Shown piece by piece: positions 1 through 7,631 of a stretch of DNA of 51,370 nt. Source of the DNA: an uncultured Christensenellaceae bacterium (GTDB lineage Bacteria > Bacillota > Clostridia > Christensenellales > Borkfalkiaceae); NCBI GenBank assembly GCA_910588615.1, contig CAJUOI010000014.1:1-51370 (forward strand). Reading direction: 5' to 3'. The notes under the pieces were generated by a model. The model made no database searches. It was not told the origin of the DNA and worked only from the letters and a program-made list of their open reading frames with translations. The number at the start of each line of letters is the position of its first letter. The first letter of the stretch is position 1. A program made the position numbers and the translations under genes.

Positions 1-258
1 CTTTCTTTTTCGTCATATACTTTACTTTACGCTATGCAGTTGTCAATGTGCGGATTTCCTTCAAAAGAAGGGCTTTCTCTCGCGAAAAAGCAAGCTGCCT
101 CAAAGACAGCTTTTACATAATAACACTAATCAACTTTTCCGTCAAGCGATTTTGAAAGTAATTTTTTATTTTTTTTAAGAAATTTTTGGAAAATTTTTTT
201 AACCCTATATATAGGTTTTTCCGCAAAAACCGACACAAGATATTATAAAGAAACGCTG
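1..258. other. AT-rich intergenic stretch, no gene seen
   Basis: No convincing coding frame. The only structure I see is an inverted repeat AAGCTG (92-97) / CAGCTT (107-112). Read on the minus strand it is followed by a short T-rich run, so it could be a weak terminator for the minus-strand gene at 259-534, although it lies about 150 nt beyond that stop codon. Confidence 0.4.
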
Positions 259-534
259 TTAAAAGCCGCCCCTGAGGACGTCGTCGTTGTACGCTTCGAA
301 AAACTTTTCCGTTTCATCGATGATTTTGTCCCTGAGTCCCGCGATCAAGTTGTCGGTAATCTCTTCCGACGGCACGTTTTTCACTTGCGTAAGATATAAG
401 GCGTATATCTTTTCGGCGAGCGCCTCGTGCATGGTCAGGTTTGCCTCCGTGTTGTTGCCATTGATAACGCAGTTACCGATAAATACAAAGTGCAGCAGGC
501 GCCTTGCTTCGATTTCGTTGAGATTGAGTTGCAT
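259..534 (-). CDS. small hypothetical protein (about 91 aa)
   Basis: I do not recognise a family. The protein is acidic, soluble and mostly helical in appearance, with no signal peptide or membrane segment. The frame stays open upstream to an ATG at 579, but I chose the ATG at 534 because it has a strong ribosome binding site (GGAGG, 7-8 nt upstream) while the upstream ATGs have none. It is divergent from the double-HTH regulator at 684. A TATAAT-like -10 (minus strand, about 602-610) lies next to the perfect palindrome at 622-645, so the regulator may control this gene. Function unknown. Confidence 0.6.
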   Translation of the reverse strand: MQLNLNEIEARRLLHFVFIGNCVINGNNTEANLTMHEALAEKIYALYLTQVKNVPSEEITDNLIAGLRDKIIDETEKFFEAYNDDVLRGGF

Positions 535-621
535 TTGTTTTTCCTCCGTTTGTTTTGCTTCCATTTTTTCTATTTCCATGGAAATCTATTATTTTTGACT
601 GATTATATTATATCATAAAAA

Positions 622-645
622 AGTAGACAGTCCCGTTTGTCTACT
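622..645. promoter_or_regulatory. 8-bp inverted repeat, candidate operator
   Basis: AGTAGACA (622-629) and TGTCTACT (638-645) form a perfect inverted repeat with an 8-bp spacer. It lies between the divergent genes, close to the -35 position of a possible minus-strand promoter. Immediately to the right, TTTTGTCGA occurs twice (652-660, 672-680), with ATGTCGA at 684-690 over the regulator's start codon. This is the usual layout for a Cro/CI-type autoregulated operator; that role is inferred. Confidence 0.45.
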
Positions 646-683
646 ATCTATTTTTGTCGAGATGTAAGAGGTTTTGTCGAATC

Positions 684-1169
684 ATGTCGAATTTACAAAA
701 CGAATATAAAGTATCACATAAATTTCGACAACGGCTATTAGAATTAATCGCCGACTTTTATTTTGAAAATCCCGATTATAGCGTATACGATTTCGGAGTA
801 CAAGCAGGCGTAAGCAAAAATATCATAACGCACTGTGTAAATTACGCGATTGTACCAAGCGCTCGCACTTTAATTAAGATTGCAGATTGCTTAAATGTAT
901 CCCTTAGTTATCTCTTGGCGCGCACGGACGAAAACAATTTTGTAAAATCGGAAGAGCCCGTAACCTTTCAGGAACGTTTGCAAGAAATAATGAAGGAGAA
1001 AGGTTTAAAGCAAGCCGATATAACGAACAAAGCAAGTTTTCCGAAAAATTCCATTTCGGTCTGGCTGAAAAGGAATATCTATCCTTCCCTTGAAAATTTG
1101 TATGTATTAGCTTCGGTTCTCGACGTTTCGCCCGACTACCTGCTCGGCAGAACGGACGACAGGGATTAA
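684..1169 (+). CDS. tandem double HTH (XRE/Cro-CI type) transcriptional regulator
   Basis: About 161 aa from the ATG at 684; a longer TTG-started version from 654 is possible. The protein carries two HTH_3-like units: residues ~20-75, ending SLSYLLARTD, and ~88-150, ending SPDYLLGRTD. The repeated (S)YLLxRTD ending is typical of XRE-family regulators in Firmicutes. The second unit is the better match (KGLKQADI...SISVWLKR). No C-terminal sensor or peptidase domain is present. It is likely a DNA-binding repressor acting on the divergent gene and itself. It is followed by a strong terminator at 1184-1210. Confidence 0.75.
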   Translation: MSNLQNEYKVSHKFRQRLLELIADFYFENPDYSVYDFGVQAGVSKNIITHCVNYAIVPSARTLIKIADCLNVSLSYLLARTDENNFVKSEEPVTFQERLQEIMKEKGLKQADITNKASFPKNSISVWLKRNIYPSLENLYVLASVLDVSPDYLLGRTDDRD

Positions 1170-1183
1170 ACGGAAACACCACA

Positions 1184-1210
1184 CCCCCGCGCCTGCGCAG
1201 GGGGTTGTTT
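1184..1210 (+). terminator. rho-independent terminator after the XRE gene
   Basis: CCCCC (1184-1188) pairs with GGGGG (1200-1204), with inner GCGC/GCGC pairing, followed by TTGTTTT. It lies 15 nt after the stop codon at 1169. Confidence 0.75.
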
Positions 1211-1233
1211 TATCGTTTTCCGTTGGCTCATCC

Positions 1234-1290
1234 ATCCCCTGCCTTGGGCAGGGAAGGAATTGCCTCGGCTGCGCCTCGGAATGACAATAG
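1234..1290. repeat. dispersed intergenic repeat, copy A
   Basis: Contains the hairpin CCCTGCCTTGGGCAGGG and the string CTCGGAATGACA. Related strings recur at 5034-5080, 15171-15330, 36768-36800, 39481-39530, 44289-44345 and 47841-47878. This copy shares the CCTGCC-GGGCAGG hairpin with the copy at 44289. Confidence 0.5.
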
Positions 1291-1326
1291 AAAAGAACGG
1301 CAAAGCCGTTTTTACGATAACAAAAA

Positions 1327-1352
1327 ATAAACGGCGGTCAAACCGCCGTTTT
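1327..1352 (-). terminator. terminator of the corA/zinc-ribbon operon
   Basis: ACGGCGGT and ACCGCCGT pair around a 3-nt loop (about 1331-1349), and on the minus strand the stem is followed by a T-rich run. It sits directly downstream of the stop codon at 1362. A second small hairpin (ACGGC AAA GCCGT, about 1299-1311) lies just beyond it. Confidence 0.75.
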
Positions 1353-1361
1353 CTTAATTTT

Positions 1362-1559
1362 TTAATGGCATCCGCCGCAGGTGGCGCAATGCCCGCTGCA
1401 ATTTTTTACGGGTTTGCCCGTTGCCGAATACACTTTGCCCGCCCAATCGCGCTCCGCTTTCTCCTTACAGTCGGGGCAAAGCACCTCTTCCCCGCAATTT
1501 TTTACGAGCTCGTCAAACTGCTTTCCGCAATGCGGGCAGCGGTACTGCAATATCGGCAT
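1362..1559 (-). CDS. FmdB-type zinc ribbon protein
   Basis: 65 aa. The N-terminus MPILQYRCPHCGKQFDEL followed by a CPDC pair is the FmdB/CxxC-CxxC-SSSS putative regulatory domain: two CxxC knuckles (residues ~8-11 and ~28-31) that should bind one zinc. The C-terminus adds further CxxC and His residues (about HCATCGGCH), typical of this family. The start has a good AGGAGG ribosome binding site and lies 13 nt after the corA stop codon, so the two are probably co-transcribed. The molecular function of this family is not settled. Confidence 0.8.
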   Translation of the reverse strand: MPILQYRCPHCGKQFDELVKNCGEEVLCPDCKEKAERDWAGKVYSATGKPVKNCSGHCATCGGCH

Positions 1560-1572
1560 AAGCCTTTCCTCC

Positions 1573-2559
1573 TTAGTCCCTACCGCGCCGACGCCTGTGT
1601 TTTAAGTGCCTTGGCGTTTTGATTTTAATGGAGTTGGTCGCGCGGATGAGAATGAACGAGCAGATTGCCGTAAGCACTACGCAGATCCCGATTACCACGC
1701 CGAAGCCCCACAGCTTCCCCTCGAACGGCACGCCCACGTTCATACCCCACAAACTCGCCACCAGCGTAGGAATGGAGATGATCAGCGTAATCACCGCCAG
1801 CAGCTTCATTACCACGTTCAAATTGTTGGAAATAACGGAAGCGTACGCATCCATGGTTCCCGATAAAATGTCGCGGTAGATATTACACATTTCCACCGCC
1901 TGCCGCGTCTCGATGAGCGCATCCTCGTACAAATCGCCGTACTCCTCGTTCTCGGTTACAAGCGGCAGCTTTCCCATTTTTTGGTAAACGCTCATGTTCG
2001 AACTCAGCGAAGTCGAAAAATACACGAGGGAATTCTCGAGCTCGAGCATCTGGATGAGCTCCTTGTTCTTCATGGAACGGTGCAGCTCCGCCTGTACGCG
2101 CAGCGACTTTTTGTCGATTTGTCTGAGGTTGGACAAAAACCGCTTTGCGTTGCCGAGCATGAACGTGAGTATAAAATATACGGATTTCGCCGTATCCACC
2201 CCGACGCGGTTGGATATAAAGTCCGCCAGCACGGGGTTGCCGCGCAGGGATACGGTAACGATGCACTTTTCGTTGTAGATCAACGCAAGCGGGATCGTTT
2301 CGTAAGTATCGCCGTCGTCGGTATCGGTGATGGTAGGCGTATCCATCAGGCACATAAACACGCCCTCGTCCCGTTCGATACGCGCCGTTTCCTCTTCGTC
2401 AAGGGCGGCTTTCAGCATTTCTTCGGGGATTCCCGAAACGAGCGACGTGTCCTCGATTTCGTCGTCGGTGGGGTTAAACATATCGATCCAACACCCCTCT
2501 TCGAACGCTTCGAGCCGCCGCATTTTTTTCTGTTCGTCGGTCTTGAAATATTTAATCAT
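1573..2559 (-). CDS. corA: CorA-family magnesium/divalent cation transporter
   Basis: About 328 aa, close to the usual CorA length. A large cytoplasmic N-terminal domain is followed by two C-terminal membrane helices, with the signature GMN motif at residues ~272-274 just after the first helix. It should form a pentameric Mg2+ (possibly Co2+/Ni2+) channel in the membrane. The C-terminus is very basic (RHLKHRRRRGRD). I chose the ATG at 2559 (MIKYFK...) because a GGCGGAAG sequence precedes it and the upstream part of the frame overlaps the leader terminator. Expression appears to be controlled by the leader-peptide attenuator at 2591-2745. Confidence 0.9.
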   Translation of the reverse strand: MIKYFKTDEQKKMRRLEAFEEGCWIDMFNPTDDEIEDTSLVSGIPEEMLKAALDEEETARIERDEGVFMCLMDTPTITDTDDGDTYETIPLALIYNEKCIVTVSLRGNPVLADFISNRVGVDTAKSVYFILTFMLGNAKRFLSNLRQIDKKSLRVQAELHRSMKNKELIQMLELENSLVYFSTSLSSNMSVYQKMGKLPLVTENEEYGDLYEDALIETRQAVEMCNIYRDILSGTMDAYASVISNNLNVVMKLLAVITLIISIPTLVASLWGMNVGVPFEGKLWGFGVVIGICVVLTAICSFILIRATNSIKIKTPRHLKHRRRRGRD

Positions 2560-2590
2560 AAGCACTTCCGCCTTGTTAAAAATCGGTAGC

Positions 2591-2618
2591 AAAAAACGCA
2601 CGGAAAACTTTCCGTGCG
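2591..2618 (-). terminator. intrinsic terminator in the corA leader
   Basis: CGCACGGAAA and TTTCCGTGCG (2609-2618 and 2597-2606 on the minus strand) form a near-perfect hairpin followed by six T (2591-2596). It stands between the leader ORF and corA, so it must be overcome for corA to be expressed. Its 3' arm is repeated inside the leader ORF (2663-2672), giving a competing antiterminator. Confidence 0.85.
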
Positions 2619-2642
2619 CCGCAATCCGCCAAGACAGAAATC

Positions 2643-2717
2643 TTACGCCAATGCTTTTTGCTGCACGGAAAGAGAACGTAACGTTTCAACACGTCGGTTT
2701 ACCGGGTCTGCGTCCAT
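2643..2717 (-). CDS. corA leader peptide (24 aa), attenuation ORF
   Basis: The ATG at 2717 has an AAGGAG ribosome binding site 6 nt upstream (2724-2729), and the 24-codon frame ends in TAA at 2643. The peptide begins Met-Asp-Ala-Asp-Pro and then has Arg-Arg. The minus-strand segment CTTTCCGTGC in codons ~15-19 (2663-2672) carries the same 9 nt (TTTCCGTGC) as the 3' arm of the downstream terminator, so it can pair with that terminator's 5' arm. A ribosome finishing the ORF would cover this segment and let the terminator form; one that leaves early would free it. The acidic/proline start resembles E. coli MgtL (MEPDP...), where low Mg2+ destabilises the ribosome. That parallel is inference; ORF, terminator and complementarity are visible. 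Confidence 0.7.
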   Translation of the reverse strand: MDADPVNRRVETLRSLSVQQKALA

Positions 2718-2749
2718 TTTTAACTCCTTCCGAATTTTTTCGTACTCCT

Positions 2750-2778
2750 ATTATAGCCGTATTTTACGTTTTTGGCAA
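2750..2778 (-). promoter_or_regulatory. sigma-A promoter of the corA leader transcript
   Basis: TTGCCA (2773-2778) and TATAAT (2750-2755), 17-bp spacer, minus strand. Transcription should start near 2743, giving a ~180-nt leader before corA. Confidence 0.8.
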
Positions 2779-2797
2779 CTGTTTTTCCGCACTTTTT

Positions 2798-4201
2798 TCA
2801 GATAACGCATTTCCCTTCGAGAAAGGATGCGAACAGCCGCTCCGCACCGAAGCAGGAAATCAAATCCTCGGGAGAGGCTATTTTGCCGCCGTACTTCTGC
2901 GCGTACGATTTCAGCCCTGCGAAAAAGCGCCGGTTCCCCACCGTTTCGCGCACGCGGTCGAACATCACTACTCCCTTATCGTAGGCGATGACGCGATAAT
3001 CGTACTCGCCCGAAAACGAGGAGAGCGGGCGCGTCATGGCGGTGTTGACCTCGCCCGAAAGCTGGCTTGCCACCGAGAAGTACGCACGGTACGCGTGCTC
3101 GGATGCGTTAACGCTCTTTCGGTAGTCGCCGTAATCGGCGTTGCACTCGTAAAAGAGCGCGACCGAATATTCGGCAAGCCCTTCGTCCTGCCACGCGTTC
3201 TCGTATTGGTTGCTGCCCACGGACGCATACCACCACTGGTGCGCCGTTTCGTGAACGACCACTTCGGCGCGCTCCTCATGCCGAAGAGCGCAGGAAAGAA
3301 CGGCAAACGCGCTATACTCCATACCGCCGAGAGGAAAGTCCGTTTCGGCAAGAGTATATTTATCGAACGGATAATCGCCGAACAGCTTTTCGAACGTTTC
3401 CACGGCTTTCAGTGCAACACGCAACGTTTCCTCGGGAAACTCGTCGCGGAAATAGCGATACTGCACGGGCACGCCGCCGCATTCCCCCGAAACCGTTTGA
3501 AATTCGCCCAGTACAAACGCGACGTCCCTTGTGTTTTTTGCTACTACATGATACGTTTTTTTACCGTTTTCCGCCACTTCGCTCCCTTCGCCGCCGTACG
3601 CCGCCGTAAACTTTTCCGGCACGGTGAGCGTTACGTCGAAGTCGGCACAGTCGCACACGAAGCTTTCGCCGAAGCCTTCCTCCGCGTATTCGAGAAAACC
3701 CTCGACGCCTGCTGCGCAGAGCACGGGATAAAACCATGAAAGATTCACACAGTTTTCCCCGACGCCGAGGCGGTGTTCGGTTTTGGCGAGAATCAGCGTA
3801 TAGTCCACGGTCAGCGTCGTGCGTTCGCCCGCGTACAGCGGCTCTCGGAGCGCGAGATACATCACGGTACCGTCCGCCCCTCCGAGCGAATATTCCGCGC
3901 CCGTTACCTCATTGATTTTCACACCGCCCAGATCCTCGCCGTGCACGGACGCGGGCGCAAGCTTTGCCCCCGCACCGTATGCGTTGCCCCAGAGCATGAA
4001 GGGCAGCACGGAATAGGCGTTATCCGAGCCGTTGTAAACGACGATTTCGGCAGACGCTTCCAGCCGCCTGTCCTCCTCGAAATACTCCGCCTCGATTTTG
4101 TATTCGCTCCTCTTGGCGCCCGCACTCCCGCAAGCGGTCATTCCCCCGATCGGCAGCGCCACCATGAGCGCGGACAGCACGACCACAACTGATTTTCGCA
4201 T
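2798..4201 (-). CDS. secreted lipoprotein M1-family metallopeptidase
   Basis: 467 aa. A signal peptide ends in a lipobox-like GMTAC with Cys24, so the protein is probably lipid-anchored outside the membrane. The zinc motif HETAH begins at residue ~317 and is followed by QWW and, ~18 residues later, a Glu in the DEGLAEY segment. This is the HExxH-(x18)-E pattern of M1 (gluzincin) aminopeptidases. It is shorter than full M1 aminopeptidases (~850 aa) and lacks an obvious GxMEN; the sequence before the zinc site has LGGMEYSAFAVL, which probably plays that part. A GGGAGG ribosome binding site precedes the ATG. It lies 61 bp after the gene at 4263-4892 and may share its promoter. Confidence 0.85.
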   Translation of the reverse strand: MRKSVVVVLSALMVALPIGGMTACGSAGAKRSEYKIEAEYFEEDRRLEASAEIVVYNGSDNAYSVLPFMLWGNAYGAGAKLAPASVHGEDLGGVKINEVTGAEYSLGGADGTVMYLALREPLYAGERTTLTVDYTLILAKTEHRLGVGENCVNLSWFYPVLCAAGVEGFLEYAEEGFGESFVCDCADFDVTLTVPEKFTAAYGGEGSEVAENGKKTYHVVAKNTRDVAFVLGEFQTVSGECGGVPVQYRYFRDEFPEETLRVALKAVETFEKLFGDYPFDKYTLAETDFPLGGMEYSAFAVLSCALRHEERAEVVVHETAHQWWYASVGSNQYENAWQDEGLAEYSVALFYECNADYGDYRKSVNASEHAYRAYFSVASQLSGEVNTAMTRPLSSFSGEYDYRVIAYDKGVVMFDRVRETVGNRRFFAGLKSYAQKYGGKIASPEDLISCFGAERLFASFLEGKCVI

Positions 4202-4262
4202 AAAAAAACCTCCCGACGTTCGTCGACAGGTCTATTTTATGTTCGTACTTGTCCGCTTATGC

Positions 4263-4892
4263 TTATTCGTCTGCTTCGGATGAAGCGACCTCCTGCACCT
4301 CGCCCTCCACTTCGTTCGCGGCTTCTGCGTGCGACGCGCCGAAGCCCTCGCCGTGTTCGTCCCTGCCCGCGACTTCGTTGGTGCGGATGGGTCTGCCGTG
4401 TAAGAGCTCGTTCAAAAGCTTCTTTACGGCGGGAACTCTGCCCTGATACAGCGTACCCGTCAAATCGACGGCGTACACGCGAAGAGTCCTTAACACCTGC
4501 TTGCCGTTCTTTCCGTCGACGAGTACCTTCATCAAATCCTCCGCGGAAACCGTAAAAGTTATGGAACTGCGCTGCTCGATGACGATGCGAGTTTCGGGCT
4601 TCATGCGCATTTCCTTTTTATAGCGCTTGGTGAGATTGAAATTTACCTTGCCGTTTTTGATACCGAGCTCGGAAATGCCGACCTCGTTGAGAGAGCGGTT
4701 GCCCACCGTAAATTCGGCAAACGTTTCGCGCGTTTCCGCGTCCGTGGAATAGAACCCCAAAAACTTTAACCGCTGTCCTGCGATTTTGTTGCGCAGACTG
4801 ATAATCAAAAAAATCGTCAGTCCCGAAAGCACGATCGTAGCGATAAGCGCAATCAACGCTATCAGACCGGCATACTTGTTCAAATCATCCAT
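4263..4892 (-). CDS. membrane-anchored hypothetical protein
   Basis: About 209 aa, family not recognised. A single N-terminal membrane helix (residues ~8-33) is followed by a cytoplasmic or extracellular beta-rich domain and an acidic, Glu-rich tail (residues ~175-209). I chose the ATG at 4892 (MDDLNKY...) with GGGAGG 7 nt upstream; an in-frame TTG lies two codons earlier. It has its own promoter: TTGATT (4958-4963), TATAAT (4935-4940), 17-bp spacer. It is followed at 61 bp by the M1 peptidase. No function can be assigned. Confidence 0.7.
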   Translation of the reverse strand: MDDLNKYAGLIALIALIATIVLSGLTIFLIISLRNKIAGQRLKFLGFYSTDAETRETFAEFTVGNRSLNEVGISELGIKNGKVNFNLTKRYKKEMRMKPETRIVIEQRSSITFTVSAEDLMKVLVDGKNGKQVLRTLRVYAVDLTGTLYQGRVPAVKKLLNELLHGRPIRTNEVAGRDEHGEGFGASHAEAANEVEGEVQEVASSEADE

Positions 4893-4934
4893 TTCCAACC
4901 TCCCGACTTATAACGGCGTTCCGCCGATATATTC

Positions 4935-4963
4935 ATTATACGACGAACCGAAGAAAAAATCAA
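4935..4963 (-). promoter_or_regulatory. promoter of the 4263-4892 gene
   Basis: TTGATT-N17-TATAAT on the minus strand, about 40 nt upstream of the start codon. Confidence 0.65.
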
Positions 4964-5033
4964 TCCATTTCGGAAAGATTTTTTATATTCGTGTCCTCCG
5001 ATCGGCTCCCCTCGGGCAGAAGCCCCGCCGTTC

Positions 5034-5080
5034 CCGTCATTCCGAGCGGAGCGAAAATCCTACAAACGCAGTCCGGCAAG
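5034..5080. repeat. dispersed intergenic repeat, copy B
   Basis: GTCATTCCGAGCGGAGCGAAAATCC, broken here as GTCATTCCGAGCGG + AGCGAAAATCC, followed by AAACGCAGTCCG (5064-5075). The same 12-mer occurs at 15300-15311. A palindromic hairpin (TTCGCTCG-TGCA-CGAGCGAA, about 5085-5105) follows. The element lies just downstream of the pyrE stop. Confidence 0.55.
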
Positions 5081-5145
5081 CCTCTTCTTCGCTCGTGCAC
5101 GAGCGAAAAACAAGGCGCAGGAAAAAGAAATGCGTAAACCCGACG

Positions 5146-5802
5146 TTACGCTCCGTACTCCGCCAGATAATCCTTCATCGCCTGCAAGTATTCCTTGCCC
5201 GCAACCGCGCCCGTTTCGAGCGCCTCGATCACGTCTTTAATGGTTACGATCGCATACGCCTTGATCCCGAACTCGTCATAAATATCCTGTACGGCGGATT
5301 TGCCGCCGGAAAGGCTCTTTTCCATGCGGTCGACGGAGAGAATGACAGCTTCGACCTTCACGTCCGCCGCCCCTTTCAGCTTGGGAAGCACCTCGCGCAG
5401 CGCCTTGCCCGAAGTCATAACGTCCTCGACGATAGCGATTTTGTCGCCGTCTTTGAGCTGCGTCCCCACGAACGTACCGCCCTCGCCGTGATCTTTTGCT
5501 TCCTTTCTGTCGAAGCAAAACCCCAAGTCCACGCCGTGGCGATCGGCAAGCGCAATGCTCGTTGCAACCGACAGGGGAATTCCCTTATACGCGGGTCCGA
5601 ACAGAACGTCGGCGTTAACGCCGTGTTCGAGGTACGCCGCAGCGTAGTATTCGCCGAGCTTTGCGATTTGCTTGCCCGTACGGTACTTGCCCGTGTTCAC
5701 GAAGTAGGGCGCCCTTCTGCCGCTTTTCAACGTAAAATCACCGAAGCAAAGCACCCCGCTTTCCACCATGAATTCGATAAATTCCTTTTTGTACTCCTGC
5801 AT
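5146..5802 (-). CDS. pyrE: orotate phosphoribosyltransferase
   Basis: 218 aa. Transfers ribose-5-phosphate from PRPP to orotate, giving OMP, the fifth step of UMP synthesis. The PRPP-binding motif is clear (VEDVMTSGKALREV, residues ~118-131), and the orotate-side segment FTLKSGRRAPYFVNTG is near the N-terminus. Length is normal for the family. It is the last gene of the pyrRBCFKDE operon, 112 bp after pyrD. Confidence 0.95.
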   Translation of the reverse strand: MQEYKKEFIEFMVESGVLCFGDFTLKSGRRAPYFVNTGKYRTGKQIAKLGEYYAAAYLEHGVNADVLFGPAYKGIPLSVATSIALADRHGVDLGFCFDRKEAKDHGEGGTFVGTQLKDGDKIAIVEDVMTSGKALREVLPKLKGAADVKVEAVILSVDRMEKSLSGGKSAVQDIYDEFGIKAYAIVTIKDVIEALETGAVAGKEYLQAMKDYLAEYGA

Positions 5803-5914
5803 AATTTATATCTCCTTGTTATTTGTCGCGAATACAACATAGAAACCGTCTTGATCCGCCTGAAACACCGCTTCATGAAAAAGAAGGGCAGCGGCGAGAG
5901 CGCAAACAGCCGTT

Positions 5915-6823
5915 TCAGTTCAGTTTCAGCGTGCCCGTCAGTTCGGAAACGCGCGCAACGCCGTGTCGCATACACCAGTCCCGCAAGCCGTCGATAATCT
6001 TCGGGCAAGCGAGCGGATCGGTGAAATTGTGGGTACCCACCTCCACCGCAGTCGCCCCCGCCATCAGAAATTCGATTGCATCCTCGGCGCACGTAATACC
6101 GCCCATGCCCACGACGGGGATACTTACAGCGCAGCTTGCCTCGTATACCATACGCACCGCGATCGGCTTGATGCCCGCGCCGGACACGCCGCCCGTGTTA
6201 TTGGCGATGACCGGCTTTCTCCGCTCGATATCGATCGCCATACCCGTGAACGTGTTCACGAGGGAGATTGCGTCCGCGCCCCCGTCCTCCGCCGCCCGCG
6301 CGTTTGCGGCAATGCTTTCGACATTGGGAGAAAGCTTGACGACGAGGGGCGTCTTTTTCAGATTTTCCTTGGCAACGCGCGTAACCTCTTTCACGCTTTC
6401 GGAACGGATACCGAACGCCATGCCCCCGCATTTTACGTTGGGGCAGGAGATGTTGAGCTCGACGAAATCGACTTTGCCGTCGAGCTTGGCGCAGATTTCG
6501 CCGTAGTCGGAAAGGGTACTTCCCGCAGCGTTGGCAAACACCTTCGTCTTGCTCCGCAGCCACTCGTTGTCGTTTGCAAGATAGTTTTCCACCCCCGGAT
6601 TTTGCAAGCCCACGGCGTTTAAAATCGTACCGCGGCTCTCCGCAATGCGGGGCACGGGATTGCCGTGGCGGGGCGCAAGCGTTAAGCCCTTCGTCGCCAC
6701 GCCGCCAAGCACGGAAATATCGTAAATTTCGTTATACTCTCTGCCGAACCCAAACGTCCCCGACGCCGGGATCACGGGATTTTTCAACTCCGTACCGCAA
6801 AGTTTTATACTCAAATCAACCAT
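5915..6823 (-). CDS. pyrD: dihydroorotate dehydrogenase B, catalytic subunit
   Basis: 302 aa class 1B enzyme. It binds FMN and oxidises dihydroorotate to orotate, passing electrons to PyrK. The catalytic Cys is in NISCPN (residues ~130-135); the substrate/FMN segment NTFTGMAIDIERRKP and the glycine-rich GGVSGAGIKP follow. The subclass fits the presence of pyrK 55 bp upstream in the same operon. Confidence 0.95.
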   Translation of the reverse strand: MVDLSIKLCGTELKNPVIPASGTFGFGREYNEIYDISVLGGVATKGLTLAPRHGNPVPRIAESRGTILNAVGLQNPGVENYLANDNEWLRSKTKVFANAAGSTLSDYGEICAKLDGKVDFVELNISCPNVKCGGMAFGIRSESVKEVTRVAKENLKKTPLVVKLSPNVESIAANARAAEDGGADAISLVNTFTGMAIDIERRKPVIANNTGGVSGAGIKPIAVRMVYEASCAVSIPVVGMGGITCAEDAIEFLMAGATAVEVGTHNFTDPLACPKIIDGLRDWCMRHGVARVSELTGTLKLN

Positions 6824-6878
6824 CTTTTATTTCCCTTGATTTTTTTCTTTTTGTATCGCAAAAAGATTTTCGTGAATT

Positions 6879-7631
6879 TTATATCTCCACTTCGTTGATC
6901 TCGAACACGGGTCCGTCCTTGCACACTCGCGCGTGCGCGCCGTCCGTTTTGTTGCACACGCACACGAGACACGCTCCGATCCCGCAGCCCATGCGTTCTT
7001 CGAGCGAAACGTACACGGGGATATTCCAACCCTTCGTCGCCTCTTTCAGCGCACGCAACATGGGCGTGGGTCCGCAGGAAAGCACGACGTCCGGTTTATC
7101 CTTTTCGCAGTCCTTTACGAACGCTTCCACCGCGGTGCCGTGAAAGCCGACGCTTCCGTCATCGGAAGCAAACACCAGCCTGTTGCTGCGCTCCATTTCG
7201 TGTTTCATGCACAGCGCGCCCGCATTGCGGAAGCCCATGTACGAATTGACGGTTTTCGTACACCCGTAGGCGCGGATGGCGGAAATCAGGGGAAAGATTC
7301 CCACGCCGCCGCCCACAATCGCGACCTTTTTTTCCTCCTCTTTCACGTAAAACCCGTTGCCGAGCGGAAGCAGCACCGTCAAAGCTTCGCCTGCTTTGTA
7401 CTCGCTTGCAAGTCTCCTCGTACCCTCGCCCTTCAAACGGTAGCATACGGTAACGCGCCCGCCCTCCGCTTTGCATACGGCGATGGGACGGCGCAGCGGT
7501 TTTTCCCCCACGCCGATCATGCAGAACTGTCCCGCGCGCACGGGGATCTCCTCCCCCACGGAAAAGGTCAGCGAATAAATATCCTCCGCAATGCGGACGT
7601 TTTCCAGAACGGACGCCCTTACTTCGCGCAT
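6879..7631 (-). CDS. pyrK: dihydroorotate dehydrogenase B, electron transfer subunit
   Basis: 250 aa. An N-terminal FAD-binding barrel and a central NAD-binding half (VAIVGGGVGIFPL, residues ~104-116) precede a C-terminal [2Fe-2S] loop with clustered cysteines (MGCGIGACLVCVC ... VCKDGP). It passes electrons from PyrD to NAD+. Its start overlaps the end of pyrF by 13 bp, which implies translational coupling. Confidence 0.95.
   Translation of the reverse strand: MREVRASVLENVRIAEDIYSLTFSVGEEIPVRAGQFCMIGVGEKPLRRPIAVCKAEGGRVTVCYRLKGEGTRRLASEYKAGEALTVLLPLGNGFYVKEEEKKVAIVGGGVGIFPLISAIRAYGCTKTVNSYMGFRNAGALCMKHEMERSNRLVFASDDGSVGFHGTAVEAFVKDCEKDKPDVVLSCGPTPMLRALKEATKGWNIPVYVSLEERMGCGIGACLVCVCNKTDGAHARVCKDGPVFEINEVEI

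Noticed and set aside
904..1182. Minus-strand ORF over the HTH regulator
   Set aside because: It lies opposite a clear two-domain regulator, has no ribosome binding site and an unnatural composition; it is a reading-frame shadow.
2560..2780. M-box (Mg2+) riboswitch before corA
   Set aside because: Considered because of corA, but the leader is short, has a translated ORF and one terminator, and I do not see the M-box conserved loops.
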